Source: Lepidurus packardi | Lineage: Eukaryota; Arthropoda; Branchiopoda; Notostraca; Triopsidae | DNA: 64,000 nt | Assembly: GCA_023053545.1 (NCBI GenBank) | Contig: JAKZAN010000002.1 | Span: 11,652,790-11,716,789, forward strand | Direction: 5' to 3' | Shown: piece after piece, positions 23,388-36,300 of the stretch | Layout: each line of letters opens with the position of its first letter | Position numbering within the stretch: position 1 is the stretch's first letter | Notes under the pieces: generated by a model | What the model was told of the DNA's origin: nothing | What the model saw: the letters and a program-made list of their open reading frames with translations, nothing else | The model's database searches: none | Position numbers and translations under genes: made by a program

Positions 23388-26300
23388 TCAGCAATGTCGG
23401 CTTCGGGCCAAAAATACGGGAATTATTGCCAGGAACACCATCATTCCGCCCAAGAGCTCAGTCGCACCATTTCCTGGAAAAGACAAAAAGAACAGCAAAA
23501 TTAAGAGCAAAGTCGCCAAGGGAAAGAAAAGTACATCAGAAACCTTCTAGGCACCTATATAAAAGTTAACGACGTCAGAAAACTCCAGTTCATGGGCATT
23601 AGATCACAAACTTATCGTTACCTGCTCTCCTAACTCTCAGCCTCGCAAGTTTTTTCTTGAAGATTGTTTGCTCCATGTCGTAAATCCCGCTCGACATATC
23701 TCTACGACTCAATTAAGACTCGCTGGGAGGGATTTTGCATAGTGAATGTACAGCGACTTTACTCAAATCCGCATGTTTTGATCTTGTGTATAGAATTAAT
23801 AGAGTAAATTTCTGTTTCTGTCTCGGAAGAATTTAATCCCTACAAATTTTTTGCTCTCCAGCTTTGATGCCACATTCTGCTTCAACTGAAGCCCAAGCAG
23901 AAAAAGAAAGTGAATACTGACTACACCAGCCATGAAGATCTTGGCACAACTTTAGTCAAATTACAACGGTCTGCGAAACAAGTCGAGATCTGGTCCCGAG
24001 GTTTCTTCTGTTTTTTATTTTACTTTAAATAACGGAAATTGAAGCAAAAATGGGTTGAAATCAATGTATGTATACGAGATATTAGATGGAAATCGTAAAA
24101 CGAGAAAGTAACAATTTTCAAGACGAGACTTTTTCACTTCCAATCTCTTTGACCTTAACCAAACATCGTTGTTTTTTCAACGTCTTGACTTAATATTATC
24201 TAACCTAGACGTTAGTGATATCTGGCAAATCTCCATCTTTAATGAAAAACATAAGAAATATGTTCTAATAAAAATGAAATAAAGCTTGCAATTCTGTTTC
24301 AGAATAGCTCAAAGCATATAACTTGCTTTATATACATTTGATAATAATAATCAATCTGTAGGTTTTAAGATCAAGGAACTATATCAGTTACGTGCTCAAG
24401 CTGAAACCAAGCCGAGACTACATGCAGTACGTTAACATTTTCATCCGTTTAGAAGAAAGAAAAAAAAAATGATGGATACGGTATCCTCATTCTTCCTTAG
24501 TTTAGTATTGCATCGATCAGGCTCGCCTTTCCAACTATACCATGATGTAAACTTGCGACAGTGAATGGAGTTGTTTGGTTTATACGGGTCTTGGCCATTA
24601 CTTACATATTGTAAACCAGAGAGTTACATGTTTATTAGAATTTTGACTTTCTCTTATGCTCTAAAGGAATAAAACAACAAATTCGTCGTTTCTCTGGAAA
24701 GGAAGAGCCGAATGGCCTATACTGACGCTGTGCAGTATATAGGCAATGCCACTAGATGGCTACTGATTACTCGGGACGCTACCAACAGGTTCTGCAGTTT
24801 CGGAACTAAGTTCCGGAACATTAGTTGACACTAATGTGTATTATTATAGCAAAACGTTCTCCGGAAAGAGAGTGACAAACGAGTGTCACAGGAGTTGAAA
24901 ACTGGTAGTTAGATTGGAAAAGCATTAGATTAGGTTAGGTTAGTTTGGTTTATCAGATTCTCGTCAACTTTCGCTTACGATAATCGTTAAAACTTGCACT
25001 TTCTTTCACTCCACTAGCTGAAAAATGAAAAATCCATTGTTGGACAGTGACACAAAAGTGTCCTTTTTGACTTCGGGATACATTACACACGTGTGTACTA
25101 AATCCGGAGAACGTGTTGGAGGCTACGCGACTGACAGAATCTGCCCTACTTATTTACGATTAGAATCATTTGAAATTCAGGTTGGTTTTTGTTCGCTGAG
25201 AGGCGCTGCGTTACAATAATAATAATCCACAATTTTGGATGATTGCAAAGCCGTTGACGTACGTATTTCTTTTCTGTGTTGTTTTAGTTGTAAATGTTAG
25301 CTGTTTGTCAGTTTCAGGCCCAATTGTAGCATTCCAAAAAGTAACTCTCTATTTTCAAATGATATTATTTGCAAACAATTGGCAACCCGGTTGCAAATCA
25401 TAAAATGGGTACCCGACAACGTTGTATAGGGGCTCGGCTACCGAGACGAGAACAATAATAAAGATCACCAGAGAAAGCTGTCTGTGATTTTGTAAATATT
25501 TTGAAGAAACAGCTCCATCCGAGTCCAAAAGACCCAACTAATAAACCCCACAATGGATCTTGCCTATTATTGTGGACATACATGTAACATGAGTCGCTGT
25601 TTATGGTATAATCCATTTCACGTCGGATCAATTTGTCGTCTGTATTTAAAAAACGAAATGCTTCTAGTTTTCGCTTTCTGTGACGTTACTTTCCCCTAAA
25701 AAATAATTAAAAATTTGTTTCTCACGCTTTTTCCTCTCACTATATCGTCTAATTAGTCGGGAACGACTATGCTTAGTCGGGAACCACTAAGTGAACGAAC
25801 CACTAAGATTTTAACATCTGTCTATGTGAGCGCAAGTCTTTCTTTAGGAAAAGGATAAAAAAAAAAAGGTTTACGATTGCCAACAGATGTTTCGTTATGA
25901 TTTTTCCATTTTCATTTAGTAAGAATATGATTATCATTCAAAGCACCCATACCGGAAAGATCATGTGCGGTTTTCTCCCTCGTTTCTCTGCTTGGCCCTT
26001 GTTCACTATCGTCCTTTTCCATAGTGTTGCTATCATCGTCGTTGTCGGGAGTTTCCGAAGAAGCAGGATGAGAGCCTCGGTGAGGTGCAGAGACCGAAGG
26101 TGCGCTATCCCAAGATTGTTGACCAGGAGAAGCCGTGCTTGTGGTGAGCCCTGACAACAAAACAAACATGTATCACATGAACCGCCAAGAACTCCGCAAA
26201 CTACCCTGAAGCATGCAGACATCTAAACCCAAGCTTAAAGTGGGGTATGAAGTGCAAACGGAAATGCGAAGAACGTTATTACAAATCAAACCCACCATCA

Positions 26301-29300
26301 GCAACATACATCAGAGGTAATATACACATTTTCAGCATACTTGTCCATGTAAAAGGTAAAGAAAAAAAGAAAAGAGCAAGCGTTACATTTACGAGCTTTT
26401 TATATTTATGGCTTACACGCAGAAACAATAGAACCCAAAAGCAGGTGTCGGATGTGTACAGCGCATGTAACCAAGTACCCCTGACCCAGCGCTGACTTGT
26501 GAAAGGGGGTGTGAACGGATTTTATATCAATTTTGTTCTATATTTATGGAAAGAAGAAGATTATGTGGTGGCAAAGAGGGTCAACTAGCTGAAGAAGCGT
26601 GCGGGACCAATGCTGGTGACTGTTTTCGTTCTAAAAATTGTAATAAGAAAGCTTTTTACAAGATAAAAACTATGGAAAAAGATGGATTTCAGGTACCGCC
26701 TTATTGACCTGAGTTGACCTGCAAGTAAACGGGAAATCGTCTCTCGTTTGTATGTAACGAGCCTCGGATAAAGCAGTGAAGGAATATCCGTTTATAGTGT
26801 ATCCAGAAACCGCACATATATCGATATCTGACCTGCTGGCGTGTAGCAGTGCAGTAATTACTGTTCCGGAAAGGTCGTGGCATGGAACGGGTTATATAGA
26901 AGCCTGAAGCAGCTAAATAACTACTGCCGAACGTAGTATAGAATAGTTGACAAGGAGCGTGGTCCAGGACATTGCCGTAACGACTGTATTGTCTATCTAC
27001 TGATGTCTTGGTGAGGTAGCTGATGAAGTCGTGTCAAATTACGTGTTTTCGTTGTCCCGGGGTTTTGCAGGAAAGGGAGCGTGTGCGGAAATGGTCCGGG
27101 ACAAAGGTGAAGAGAGTAAGGGCAAAGGGGGTTAAGCTTTGCGATTTTAATTGCCATCTCTTTATTTTGCGTACACTGTAATTGACGCTGTGCTTGCGTG
27201 TTTGTCAGAGTGGCAACTCCAGGTTGGGAGAGCAACGAGTAATCACCTCACGCGCGCACCGAGAGAAGAAGCGTGACAGCGCCGATAACTAAGTTTACGC
27301 TTCGCCTGCTTCTAGGCTAATAAGTAGTCACCCAACTTACCCACTCTTTACTTAAGAAGAGCAAGGAAGGCTATATGTCCTAATGAGAACATCAATATAA
27401 GGGTTCCAAGTACTTAAGTCTACTTTTGCTGTCCTCACCGCCGTTACAGGATGTTTTAGAAGAGTGGCTAATTGTGTGAGCCCTAAATTTAATAGATCAA
27501 TGGGGTCTCAAATCTGATAAGCCATGGCTTTCCTTTCTTGTCAACACAACGTGCTGTAAATCTTGTACGAGGTGGTTTCTAGCAAAGAGAAACAGTAAAA
27601 CGAAGAAAAGAGAGGACACTGTCCGCGTCGGTCACGTCTGATAGAAAAAACGGACTGTTTTATATTGAGATGGTCAAGTATTGGAATTCGCGACTTCAGT
27701 ATGCGGTATGTGAGGATTTCAGTATACATTCTGAAGCAAAATTGGTCGCGTCCATTTTTACATTGCTCTCGCCAAGGACGACAACGTCGTCAAATGATGT
27801 TTTTAATGAGTATAAGCTTGATGGGCGGAAGAAAGTTTCGGGTGCTGCTGAAAGCCAAAGTAAAGCGCTCAACGGAGGTTCCAAAACAATATGTAAAAGA
27901 ACATCCAGCGTGCAACAGACATGAGCAGCCAAGACAACGTAGTTAAGGATCATGCTTTCGAAGTTTATTCTGGTTACAGCAAACTTTCGTACGTGTTACA
28001 CTCAAACTTGCGTTAGGTTGGGGAGAGTTTGGCTATGTGAGCAGCGGAGATTGCCCTGTCTTAACCGGCATCGATTATAAATGAAAATTTCACTTTTATA
28101 TGAATCTATACATGGAAATGAGGGAAAAATCGCTTGGGGTTTGTCGTATTTTCTACATTTCATGGGACAGTGTATATAGCTTCGGTTTTATAGACCTTTC
28201 ATTCCGTCAACATGCACTGCTAATCTACAGGCCTAGGTTTTCCTGTCCCTCGTTAATTTATCGAACGTAACTTATGCAGGTATACGTGCTCACCCGGTGT
28301 AAGACTAAAGTCATAAGACAAGGTTGGAAGTTCAGGATGTTTGGCTGGTAAATTAAGGATTTAGTTGGCTTTTGATCCGTTGGCTGGAGGTCAGGAAAGA
28401 CCGATTCCCTGTCAATAACACTGCAATAAAAGCCGCGTTCTTAGAATGGGGCACGCTTTGTTTGTTTTCTTGTAGTTTTCGGCTGGTGAGGTCAGAAAGT
28501 AAAACAATCAGCAAAAATGGTAGATTAAGTAACGGGTTATCTCTGTGTTTGTATGTGTGATGAGGAAACAAAGGAAGCCATTTGCCCTGTCCCTGTTTAT
28601 CCGGGACAATTTCGTTCTTTTGGAATTGAGACAGTAACTAATGAGTCACGCGTTCACGTGCACAAAAGCTCGCTGTTTAATTTTGCTTTTCTGTGGTTTT
28701 TTATTTTATTTTTTGTTACATGCGCTTGCTTGGCTGAGATTTAGTATTTGTTTTCCTGGAAGGGAGAAATTGAACTACACAGGAAGAAAATTTCCGAGCA
28801 TAAAGCAGTGCTCTGGTCGAACTAGAGAAGCAGAAAAACACATATACAGAAGAGGAAAGATTTTTTTTTTCTTCAAGGAATGAAGAAGAGCACGGGTGGC
28901 CCTTCGGAGACAGTTTCAATTTGCTTTGGACACTGGACGATCAAAAAATCCGACTGCTAGTGATGGTCCTTTATTTTATTTTATACTTTTTTCTTCCTAG
29001 CCTTGTTTGTAGTCATGCTGACTATCTCTCCATCTATTCCAGAAGGGGATGAATATAAGAAAAGCCCTTAGATGAGATGCAAGATAGCCTGCCAGCTAAA
29101 CAGGCTACCAAGGCCTAGATTATAGACCTTTTTATTTTTATATTTAGTAGATCAGAAACACTTACTTTAATTAATACTAAGCCCATTGTAATAGATTGGG
29201 ATTACGTCCTATGGAGAATTCGGGAGTCGTTTCCTGTCTTTTGTGTTTAAAATTTAAACGTATACCCTGTTCGTTTTTAGAAACTATCGTGAAAGATTCG

Positions 29301-31772
29301 TTACATCAACAGTTTTTATTGTTTGTTTGACTTCGCTACGGTTTCCGGTTATGAAGGGATACTGTTTTCTATACAGCATTAGAAAAAAAACTATTTTAAA
29401 GAACGAGATCGCTTTTTATATTTTATTTTATTTTTTGTTTCTTTTTTAATGCGAGCAGAGTACTTCAAGTTCCTGACAGAGGGAGACAGGGTGTCGTCTC
29501 TACGCCAAGCAATTTATTGCTCGTGGTGTAGCAAGATGTTAGGTATTTTGCCGGATGTATTAGAAGCGAAGCTGTAAAAGATAATTAGGCGAAAGTTTTG
29601 CGCATAAATTGAAGAACTTGTTCTGGGTTGATTAAGCTGTCTCGGCTGATCCAGTTTGACGCACGAATGTCTTGTCTTGCTTGTGTTTTGTGTTGGATTT
29701 TCTGAGAAAGATTTTTTTTTTCGATATCAGTGCGGTCGTCGTGGCTTCTATTATTAAAGTTAATTAAACCTGAGCTTCTTCTATAAGGAAACCGATTGCC
29801 TACTGCACACGATAGGCGATATCGCTTGTAGGAATTAAAAGAAAGGTCTCGAGGTTTGTAGCTGCTTCTTTTCTAGTCTGCTCTTTTTGTTGTTGTGCTC
29901 TGTGATAGTTTGGCGTTTTTGTTGTGGTCAGCGTAGGATTGAATATACTGCCGAAATGATACTTTCAATTCCGGAGGTTCTAGAAGCTATAGAGAAATAT
30001 GGCAGTTTGCGTTTTTGTCTATATATGAGCTCAGGCCAGGTCGTAAAAATAGTTACGATTACGACCGCACATGCAAGGGCAGAAAGCGTTGGAAAGATGT
30101 GCCTTGGGGATGAATTTCAGATATCAACTAAGGAAAACAAATTCCACTTGGGATTCGGGAAATGCGCTGACTGTCGATAAATGCGGTACAACTCTAGCCT
30201 GCTCTGACTGTAACCGTAATATCCTCAAGGCTAAGGCCAACTATATCCGTAACACGTCTGAATATTTGACGGTGCTGAGGAAAAAGAGAGAAGGGCGTCT
30301 TGGCATCTAAATGTAAATTTCGTGCACGGTGCAAAAGTTTATGTGGGGCCGGATTCTATAAAGGAAACTTACCAGGATAATATAGCGTTTTCCTGCTGAT
30401 TTGATATTGAGTTCCTGGGATGGAGAGTGTGCATTCAAAGACAACTTGGCCCTGTAGTGTCTTGTCGTCCAGCATTTTGGTTAGCATAACGTCGTATCGA
30501 CCGTTTCGCCAAGCTTTCTGTAAGTCAGCGCCCACAATGGAGGCCCTGTAGTTGTGAAAGGAAATTGGATATATGCAATTAGCCCAGCTAGAGTACATTT
30601 GTTTAGAATTAAAATTAGGTACGCGTTGCAAGACTGGAGTGCCTTTTCTAAAGGGTTGCGCCGCTATTCGCGAGACTTTAAGGATGAAAGGGTATGAGTG
30701 ACTGCGAATGTTTGTTTTGAAGGTTCCCGTGGCATTATCCAATTCAGAACTGCTGAATTTACTGTTATATTCAGTGTTGAATGTGTTAAACCTCATTGGT
30801 ACGGAATGTACTGTTATATTTAAGGTGAAGAGTGATGGTTGATTGTTGGTGAATTTACTTAGTAAATTCATCAACAATTCGCCCAATGCAACGCTTCTAA
30901 CATAGAACATTCCAGTAATAAAATACTACTGGACTATTTAATGTTGGAAGCATTTGAATCACGGAGCATTCCAATAGTAAATTACTATTAGAATATGCAA
31001 TGTTGGAAGCGTTGAATTTCAGTGTGAAACTTGTGGTTGTCATGTTAAAGTTTCATAAAGTTTTTTTGCGCTTTCCCCTTCCCTTTCCGTTTTTTTTTGT
31101 ATATTTACGGTTGACACGTGACACTAGCGGGTTGAATCGAAGTAGTTGTACCTTTTGCGCTCTGGTCCACTTTCTTGGGTCAACTCGATTTTAGGCTCAG
31201 GAAAGACGCCCTCCGCTTTGCAGGTGACATTGACGACATCGGAAGTAGGTTTGTGATGCGATATAGCCAAGTTGATCGCAGGAACTGCACGGCGAAAAAA
31301 TACAGAAAAAAGAACAATTCACGAGAAAAATTGAATTGTCTGTGTGAGTTTTCCTAGAATCTAACGCAAGTTCAAGTTAAGGATAACGGATAAGAAAGTT
31401 TATGTTTACCGTAAACGACCATCTTGCTGGCTGCTACATCCTCGTCTTCAAAAGTGGCTACTTTACACCGGTATTCGCCGCTGAGTTCCGTAGTAGGCCG
31501 GATGATCTCGAGGGCCCTATGCCGTTTATAGGGATCATCGGACGCGCGATATTCCAGGTTGAGGCGACCTCGTAAGATTCCTAAGTCTTGGGGTTTTTTC
31601 CCCGGAATCCACTGGTATACCGGCGAAGCATTTTCTTCCAAGAACCATTGCACTACTAAACCAGAACGTTCCGCAGGAGACACACTATAGTCGCAGTCTA
31701 ACACAACAGGCCCGGTAGCGTTTTCCACAGCAGGAGGCACTTTGATGGAGCTGATCTCAACCGCTAGCGAAA
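23388..31772 (-). CDS. Beat-like two-Ig-domain GPI-anchored surface protein, exons 2-6
   Basis: Exons (- strand): 31772-31410, 31284-31152, 30545-30373, 26150-25953 and 23473-23388. Phases 1,1,2,1,1 match exactly. With the signal-peptide exon at 62151-62088 the protein is 338 aa. Ig domain 1 (residues ~30-142) has C48, W64 and C124, with the motifs VYQWIPGKKPQ, ASDDPY, LSGEYRC and TFEDED. Ig domain 2 (~143-245) has C164 (VNVTCKAEGVFPEPK) and C225 (VVFECTLSIPG), ending in KTLYYPG. This two-domain pattern resembles arthropod Beaten path relatives, which mediate axon and cell recognition. N-glycosylation sequons include ENATG, ENASP and VNVTC. Exon 5 is a Ser/Thr/Glu/Asp-rich stalk. Exon 6 follows an excellent pyrimidine tract and encodes NGATELLGG, then MMVFLAIIPVFLA and a short tail, which reads as a GPI-attachment signal. 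Beat subfamily assignment is uncertain. An in-frame ATG at 31866 precedes a hydrophobic stretch and is a possible alternative start. Confidence 0.88.
24826..25119 (+). mobile_element. 300-bp element, copy 1 (in Ig-gene intron 5)
   Basis: This segment matches 60548-60243 read in reverse complement, almost end to end. Shared blocks include GTGTATTATT, AAAACGTTCTCCGG, the dyad-rich TGACAC...GTGTCA segments, TAAAACTTGCACT, CAGTGACACA and ACATTACACACGT, ending AAATCCGGAGAACGTGTTG. Subterminal ACGTTCTCCGG near the left end is inverted as CCGGAGAACGT at the right end. It contains a short TTAGG block. No target-site duplication was found. Confidence 0.7.
26151..30372. other. Intron 4 of the Ig-protein gene
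   Basis: About 4.2 kb without a supported exon. Overlapping frames on both strands near 27670-27950 have no splice support or similarity that I recognise. Low-complexity T-rich and A-rich tracts occur near 28860 and 29420. Confidence 0.5.
30841..30879. repeat. Hairpin, 19-bp arms
   Basis: GATTGTTGGTGAATTTACT is followed at once by AGTAAATTCATCAACAATT, a nearly perfect inverted repeat with a one-base spacer. It lies in intron 3 of the Ig gene, next to the small fold-back element at 30889-31014, and may belong to it. Confidence 0.7.
30889..31014. mobile_element. Small element with inverted ends, 126 bp
   Basis: The outer ends are inverted: CAACGCTTCTAACAT at the left and ATGTTGGAAGCGTTG at the right, with one mismatch in 15 bases. 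Between them are two imperfect direct copies of about 50 bp, one starting GAACATTCCAGTAAT and the other GAGCATTCCAATAGT, each ending ATGTTGGAAGC. It is non-coding and lies in intron 3 of the Ig gene. The structure suggests a miniature fold-back transposon or its remnant. Confidence 0.55.
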
Positions 31773-32926
31773 CTGCCATCATAGCCGGAAAAAAGGGGAA
31801 AAAAGAGAAAAGCATAAAGTTTATTAGTATGAGCATCAACAACAATAGCACTTTATACATATGCATATAGCATCGCGCTGATAATATCTGTATCCCTATG
31901 CAGACCCTGTTCCTTGACTCGAGCGCAAAGTATGAGTGAAGAATATTTTTTTCAGACTTTCGTCCAGATAAACTACTGCTGTCGGACATGGGCCATAGTT
32001 ATTATGAATTTATTCCATAGCAAAGAACCGTCAAGGCTTTACGCGGGAAGGGATGTTTGATCGAACCTTGTCGATAGTAAAACAAGACTGTTGCATCGCC
32101 AAGGGTGATCCTTACAGGACTTAGCTTTTATCGTTCTTCCTTTATTTCGTTCGTGCTCCACAATGCTTATTAAAGGTAAAGCTTATCCACCTGAGCTTAT
32201 TCACATAAAGATCTCTAAAAAACCGCCAGTAATAGCCTCTGATCATTTTATTTTTGTTCGGTTACCTGACTTGCGGTTGTGAGTAACACCTTAATTCTCA
32301 CCCAAACTTTGTCCGCGCAGTCTTACCCTTTCCAGCCCTATCATTTTCCAAAGCAGTGATCGTGAGTCGTGATAGAAAGCTGTTGCCCAGAGTGGGCGGA
32401 CAGCAGCACTACCAAAAGGGGCCGAAGCTTGTATAACGCCAATATTCAGAAAACTTCCCCTTGCCATGACCGTGATTAGAAGGGAGCAACGAAATATTAT
32501 GGGGAAGGGTTGGAGTCGCTGAAGACTTGCTTTTCTTGGGTCAGTTATTCATCTTCCTGATAGCGTCTGCGTGTTGATCTTGCGAAGTTTAAGGAGAACC
32601 TTTTTCTCAGCCACCCCCATCCATAACCTCCCGATTTGGCTTGCTTTTGTAACCCGAACGCGGCTGTCACGACATCAAGGCCGGCCAGAATAATAAAGTT
32701 CGTTAAGTCAACGGCAGAAGCTGATGAAGCCCCGCGTCGCAGCTGTGTTAGCGCTGGCTTTTTTTTCTTTCTCCAGGTTTTTTCCCCTTTTACTAATATA
32801 AAAGGTTAGGTATGTTTGGAGCCTATGGGCCTATGGCTGTTGCCGTGAAATGCTTGTAGCATAGAAATTAGGCTCGCGAGATTCCCCCAAGGATTCCGAC
32901 TAAGAAATTGTTATGCCTTCTACGGA

Positions 32927-32951
32927 TTTTTTTTTTTTTTTTTTTTTTTTT
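32927..32951 (+). repeat. Poly-T run, 25 nt
   Basis: An uninterrupted run of 25 T. No target duplication or retrotransposon body was seen beside it, so it is listed as a simple repeat. Confidence 0.9.
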
Positions 32952-33080
32952 GCAACGCCGTGCATGAAAGTATCGGATAAAATATAGTAAACTGTTTCAA
33001 GATTTAGAATTTTTTTCGTGTATGCTCTACCGTGTTAAAAATAACGTAATCTTGCCGCGAGATTAATGAAGCTGATCCCG

Positions 33081-33321
33081 AACACGAGCCTTTCATCACA
33101 TATTGTACTATTAAAACACTTCTATACGTTACTTATGGTAGGTTGAAAATAAATGTAAACTGAAGAATTACAGCCGGTACATTCTTCAATTATTTTATAA
33201 TTGGTATTAAATAATTATTTAAGAATTTTGTAACACGAGCCTTTCATAACGTATCGTATTATTAACACACTTCTACGCGTTACTTGTGGGTAACTTTAAA
33301 ATAAATGGAAACGGAAGAATT
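33081..33321 (+). repeat. Tandem duplication, period ~151 bp
   Basis: The ~90-bp segment beginning AACACGAGCCTTTCATCAC (33081) recurs at 33232 as AACACGAGCCTTTCATAAC. Both continue through ACTTCTA-CGTTACTT, AAAATAAATG and GAAGAATT with scattered substitutions. The ends at the GAAGAATT motif are followed by different AT-rich dyads. Non-coding. Confidence 0.7.
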
Positions 33322-36300
33322 CATCCGTTAAGTTCCTAAATAATGTAATAATAATCATTCAATTATTTAATAACTTAACGGCTGGAATTAGTTAGATTAT
33401 ACCTTGTGGTTTAATTATGTACTATGCTGCGAAAGCTTGAAATGTTTTGAAACTTAAACTGTTCAAAGTTTAGAAACGGTAGATTTATGAGGTTTTCGTT
33501 TGATTCATTCGACTTAGTTGGTTTGAGAAAGAATTTTTCGTGTTTTTCTTTTTGTGTCGTTCTAAGAATGAAAGCATGGATGTCGGGGTGAGTCTGGGAA
33601 CTATACAAGGAGTGGTTTTGTTGTCCCCTTTCTAATTAGAAGGATCATCAGTGGCAACAATAAGCCCCTGGTGTGTCGGTAGCTTGTGTTGTATCAGCAC
33701 ATTTCTGTAGGCCCTGGCTGTCGACATGGAAACTTGCAGTTCAAGGAAAAGCTCTTCTTGAGAAGAGTATTCAAGATATTTTCCTATCTCTTTTTGCGTG
33801 GTGTTTTTTTTTTTTTTTAGTAGTGGGGAAACATGGGCTTTGAAAGTTGGTTGTGCTTCCGATGATGATCGCCAAGTTCATTCAGCATAGCATGCAGCAA
33901 TAAAGGCATGGATGTTTCTGGTGGGTGGGCTGCTCCATCAACACACTTGTGCAACCTGCTCACGTCGAAGGAAAGTGACGGCTTTGATGAGAATGTAACC
34001 AGCCGTGAAAAAAGTGCGCCTCTTTTCCCTCACTTTTCTACCTTGCCTGGCTTCATCTTAAGGTCGCTCTTGATAAGGTCTATGGAATTAAAGTGTGTGT
34101 GCGTGTAGCCTTTTTAACTTTTTTCCCTTACACGTTTCGTGTTCCTCAACGAAACGTTCTTTCATTTTATTCACCTTTTCAGGGAGAAATAACATGATTG
34201 AACGCTAAATGATAATTTAACACCTTACAAAAGTTAGCCTAATAAGGAGAGTCTTTCTGGAACAAGGAATTTGCAATAACTTATTGTGTTCCTCTTTCTA
34301 TTTTTTGTTTATTTTTTTTCATAGAGAGGCTGGAGTTAAACTTATGCCAAGAACAACGTTAACGATATAAGCCTAATCTGGTTGTCAATAATAAAAGGAG
34401 CACACAACTGCAGCGAAAAGCTAATTCCGTGAAGTTTCAGGTTTTCTATTTTTCGTTTTTTAACTGGGGCAGTTATATGTTCGTATAATGTATAATGTAT
34501 TCGTATAATTTCTTGGAGTTTTAACAACTGCAATTCGAAGCTTTCACGTCGTCCCTGCCCACGTTTCAGGAAGAAAGTGGCGGTTTAGGCTTCGTTGCCA
34601 CGAGCCGATCGTGATCGTGATCACTTGTTAGATTCTTCATTTTTCTTCCCCGTTCATATTCGGGTATTAAACAAAACCAGTGAAGATAATATACGAATGG
34701 AAACCATTGAGGTAAAGGACATAATTGCATGATCCAATGCGAGAAATGATTCTGGTAATAACTGCCATAATTCATTGGTTTTGTTTGGCAAAGCTCACCG
34801 CTGTAATTCTCCCCCCACTTTCGTTAAGGAATAAGACCGCATTGTCAGAAACTTGTTGTTACTTAGTTTCCGCTACTCGTCTCATAAAGTCTCTTACATG
34901 CGGGGCTCCAAAGGAGTTTTTATTCTCTCCTTTTTCTTGAGAGACCTTACTTAGCCTCAGTGCAATCGCCATTGCGCTGGGAATTGCAATGCACTTTTTT
35001 GCTGGCCACAGAATCTCGTTGCCAAGATGGGGACATTTCCTCCCTTTTTGTGTCCATCTTGGTACATGCTATATAAATGCCAGGGCTACGACGAGCACAG
35101 CAACTGACCCGCAGCTGCTCGGGTCTGGAGAACGTGATTGCGTTATGGAAAGAGAGCAGTATAGACTCGTCGGTTACAAACCGCTCAAGAATCCGCTATT
35201 GTTCCTCTTCTTTCGCTGGCTAAAAGTTCACGATCTCCTATGATCCTTTCTCCTATGGACTCGTGAAACTGCTCTTCCATTTGTTAACAGTATACATCTG
35301 TATTAGTCTTATTAAGTAGTACTGTTATTGTTATTAGTCTAGTATACGATTGCTTTTCTGGATAAGTTGGAATTACATTTCACGGATAGTTCCATTCAAC
35401 ATGTCCCATGTAAAACGTAATGTGTCATTTAGTTTTTATTCGTCATTTATTTTTAAGGGAGTACAGACGTGCTCAGTTTGATCGTTTAATTTGCTTCTTT
35501 TACAGCGAACCAAGTTTTCTAGGGCAATCGATAACAATATCTTTACACCAAGTGCCATCAAAACAAGCCCAACAAGACTTCAATATTGACGGAACAAAGT
35601 AACGGAATGAAGACCGATTTCCCGTATGTACTTTACGCTCCAACGAGATGAGCGAACGATGGACTAGAAATCGAAAGCGTTCGCATAATAACGATCATAA
35701 AAAACAACAACAAGCACTCCCGGCATTTTAAACATCAGGTTGTATTTGCCCAAGTATAATTGTCAGAGACGTTACACCTTAACGTGTGCTTAAAAACCCC
35801 ATAGTCGCTGTAAGGATCCACAGAAGCTTTGGGATCGGTTTTCGACAATGTCATTCGCTAGAAAATTCTACGAGCCTCCAGAGGTTCCAGAGTCTCACAC
35901 CTGAGGTGCACATTTCCATGCCATTGTAATAAAGAGGGGTTGTCAGTGTAATGCGCCGCAAAGATTTAAAGTAGTAATGCTGCCAAGGGGGGGAAAGCTC
36001 AGAATCCTGAAATGAAAGGTAGAACATGGATCGACAGGTGGACCGATCCATCTTCATTGTTTACTTGTGCCAAGCACCGTTCCATGAAGACGGACAGCGT
36101 ACTAAGAAGCCTTAAGGATTTAACGCTTACTTTTACGGATTCAAACGTGTACATAGGGCGTACTTAAGCTACGACTTCCTGCATATTAGCTCTTCAGATA
36201 TTGATTACAAGCAAGCTTGTGTAACAGAATAGCTTGTAGCACCGATTGATTCGAGAACAGCGACCGAAGGACCTTTTTGCCCCACCTTCACCTGCACTTG

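Noticed and set aside
23339..23569. A 76-codon + strand frame containing ATGGCTACCAGC in good context
   Set aside because: It overlaps the terminal exon of the Ig gene on the opposite strand, which has a strong acceptor, correct phase and a GPI-type tail. The + frame has no recognised similarity.
25355..25631. A - strand frame with LSLVIFIIVLVSV, considered as an Ig-gene membrane exon
   Set aside because: No acceptor gives the required phase with that hydrophobic frame.
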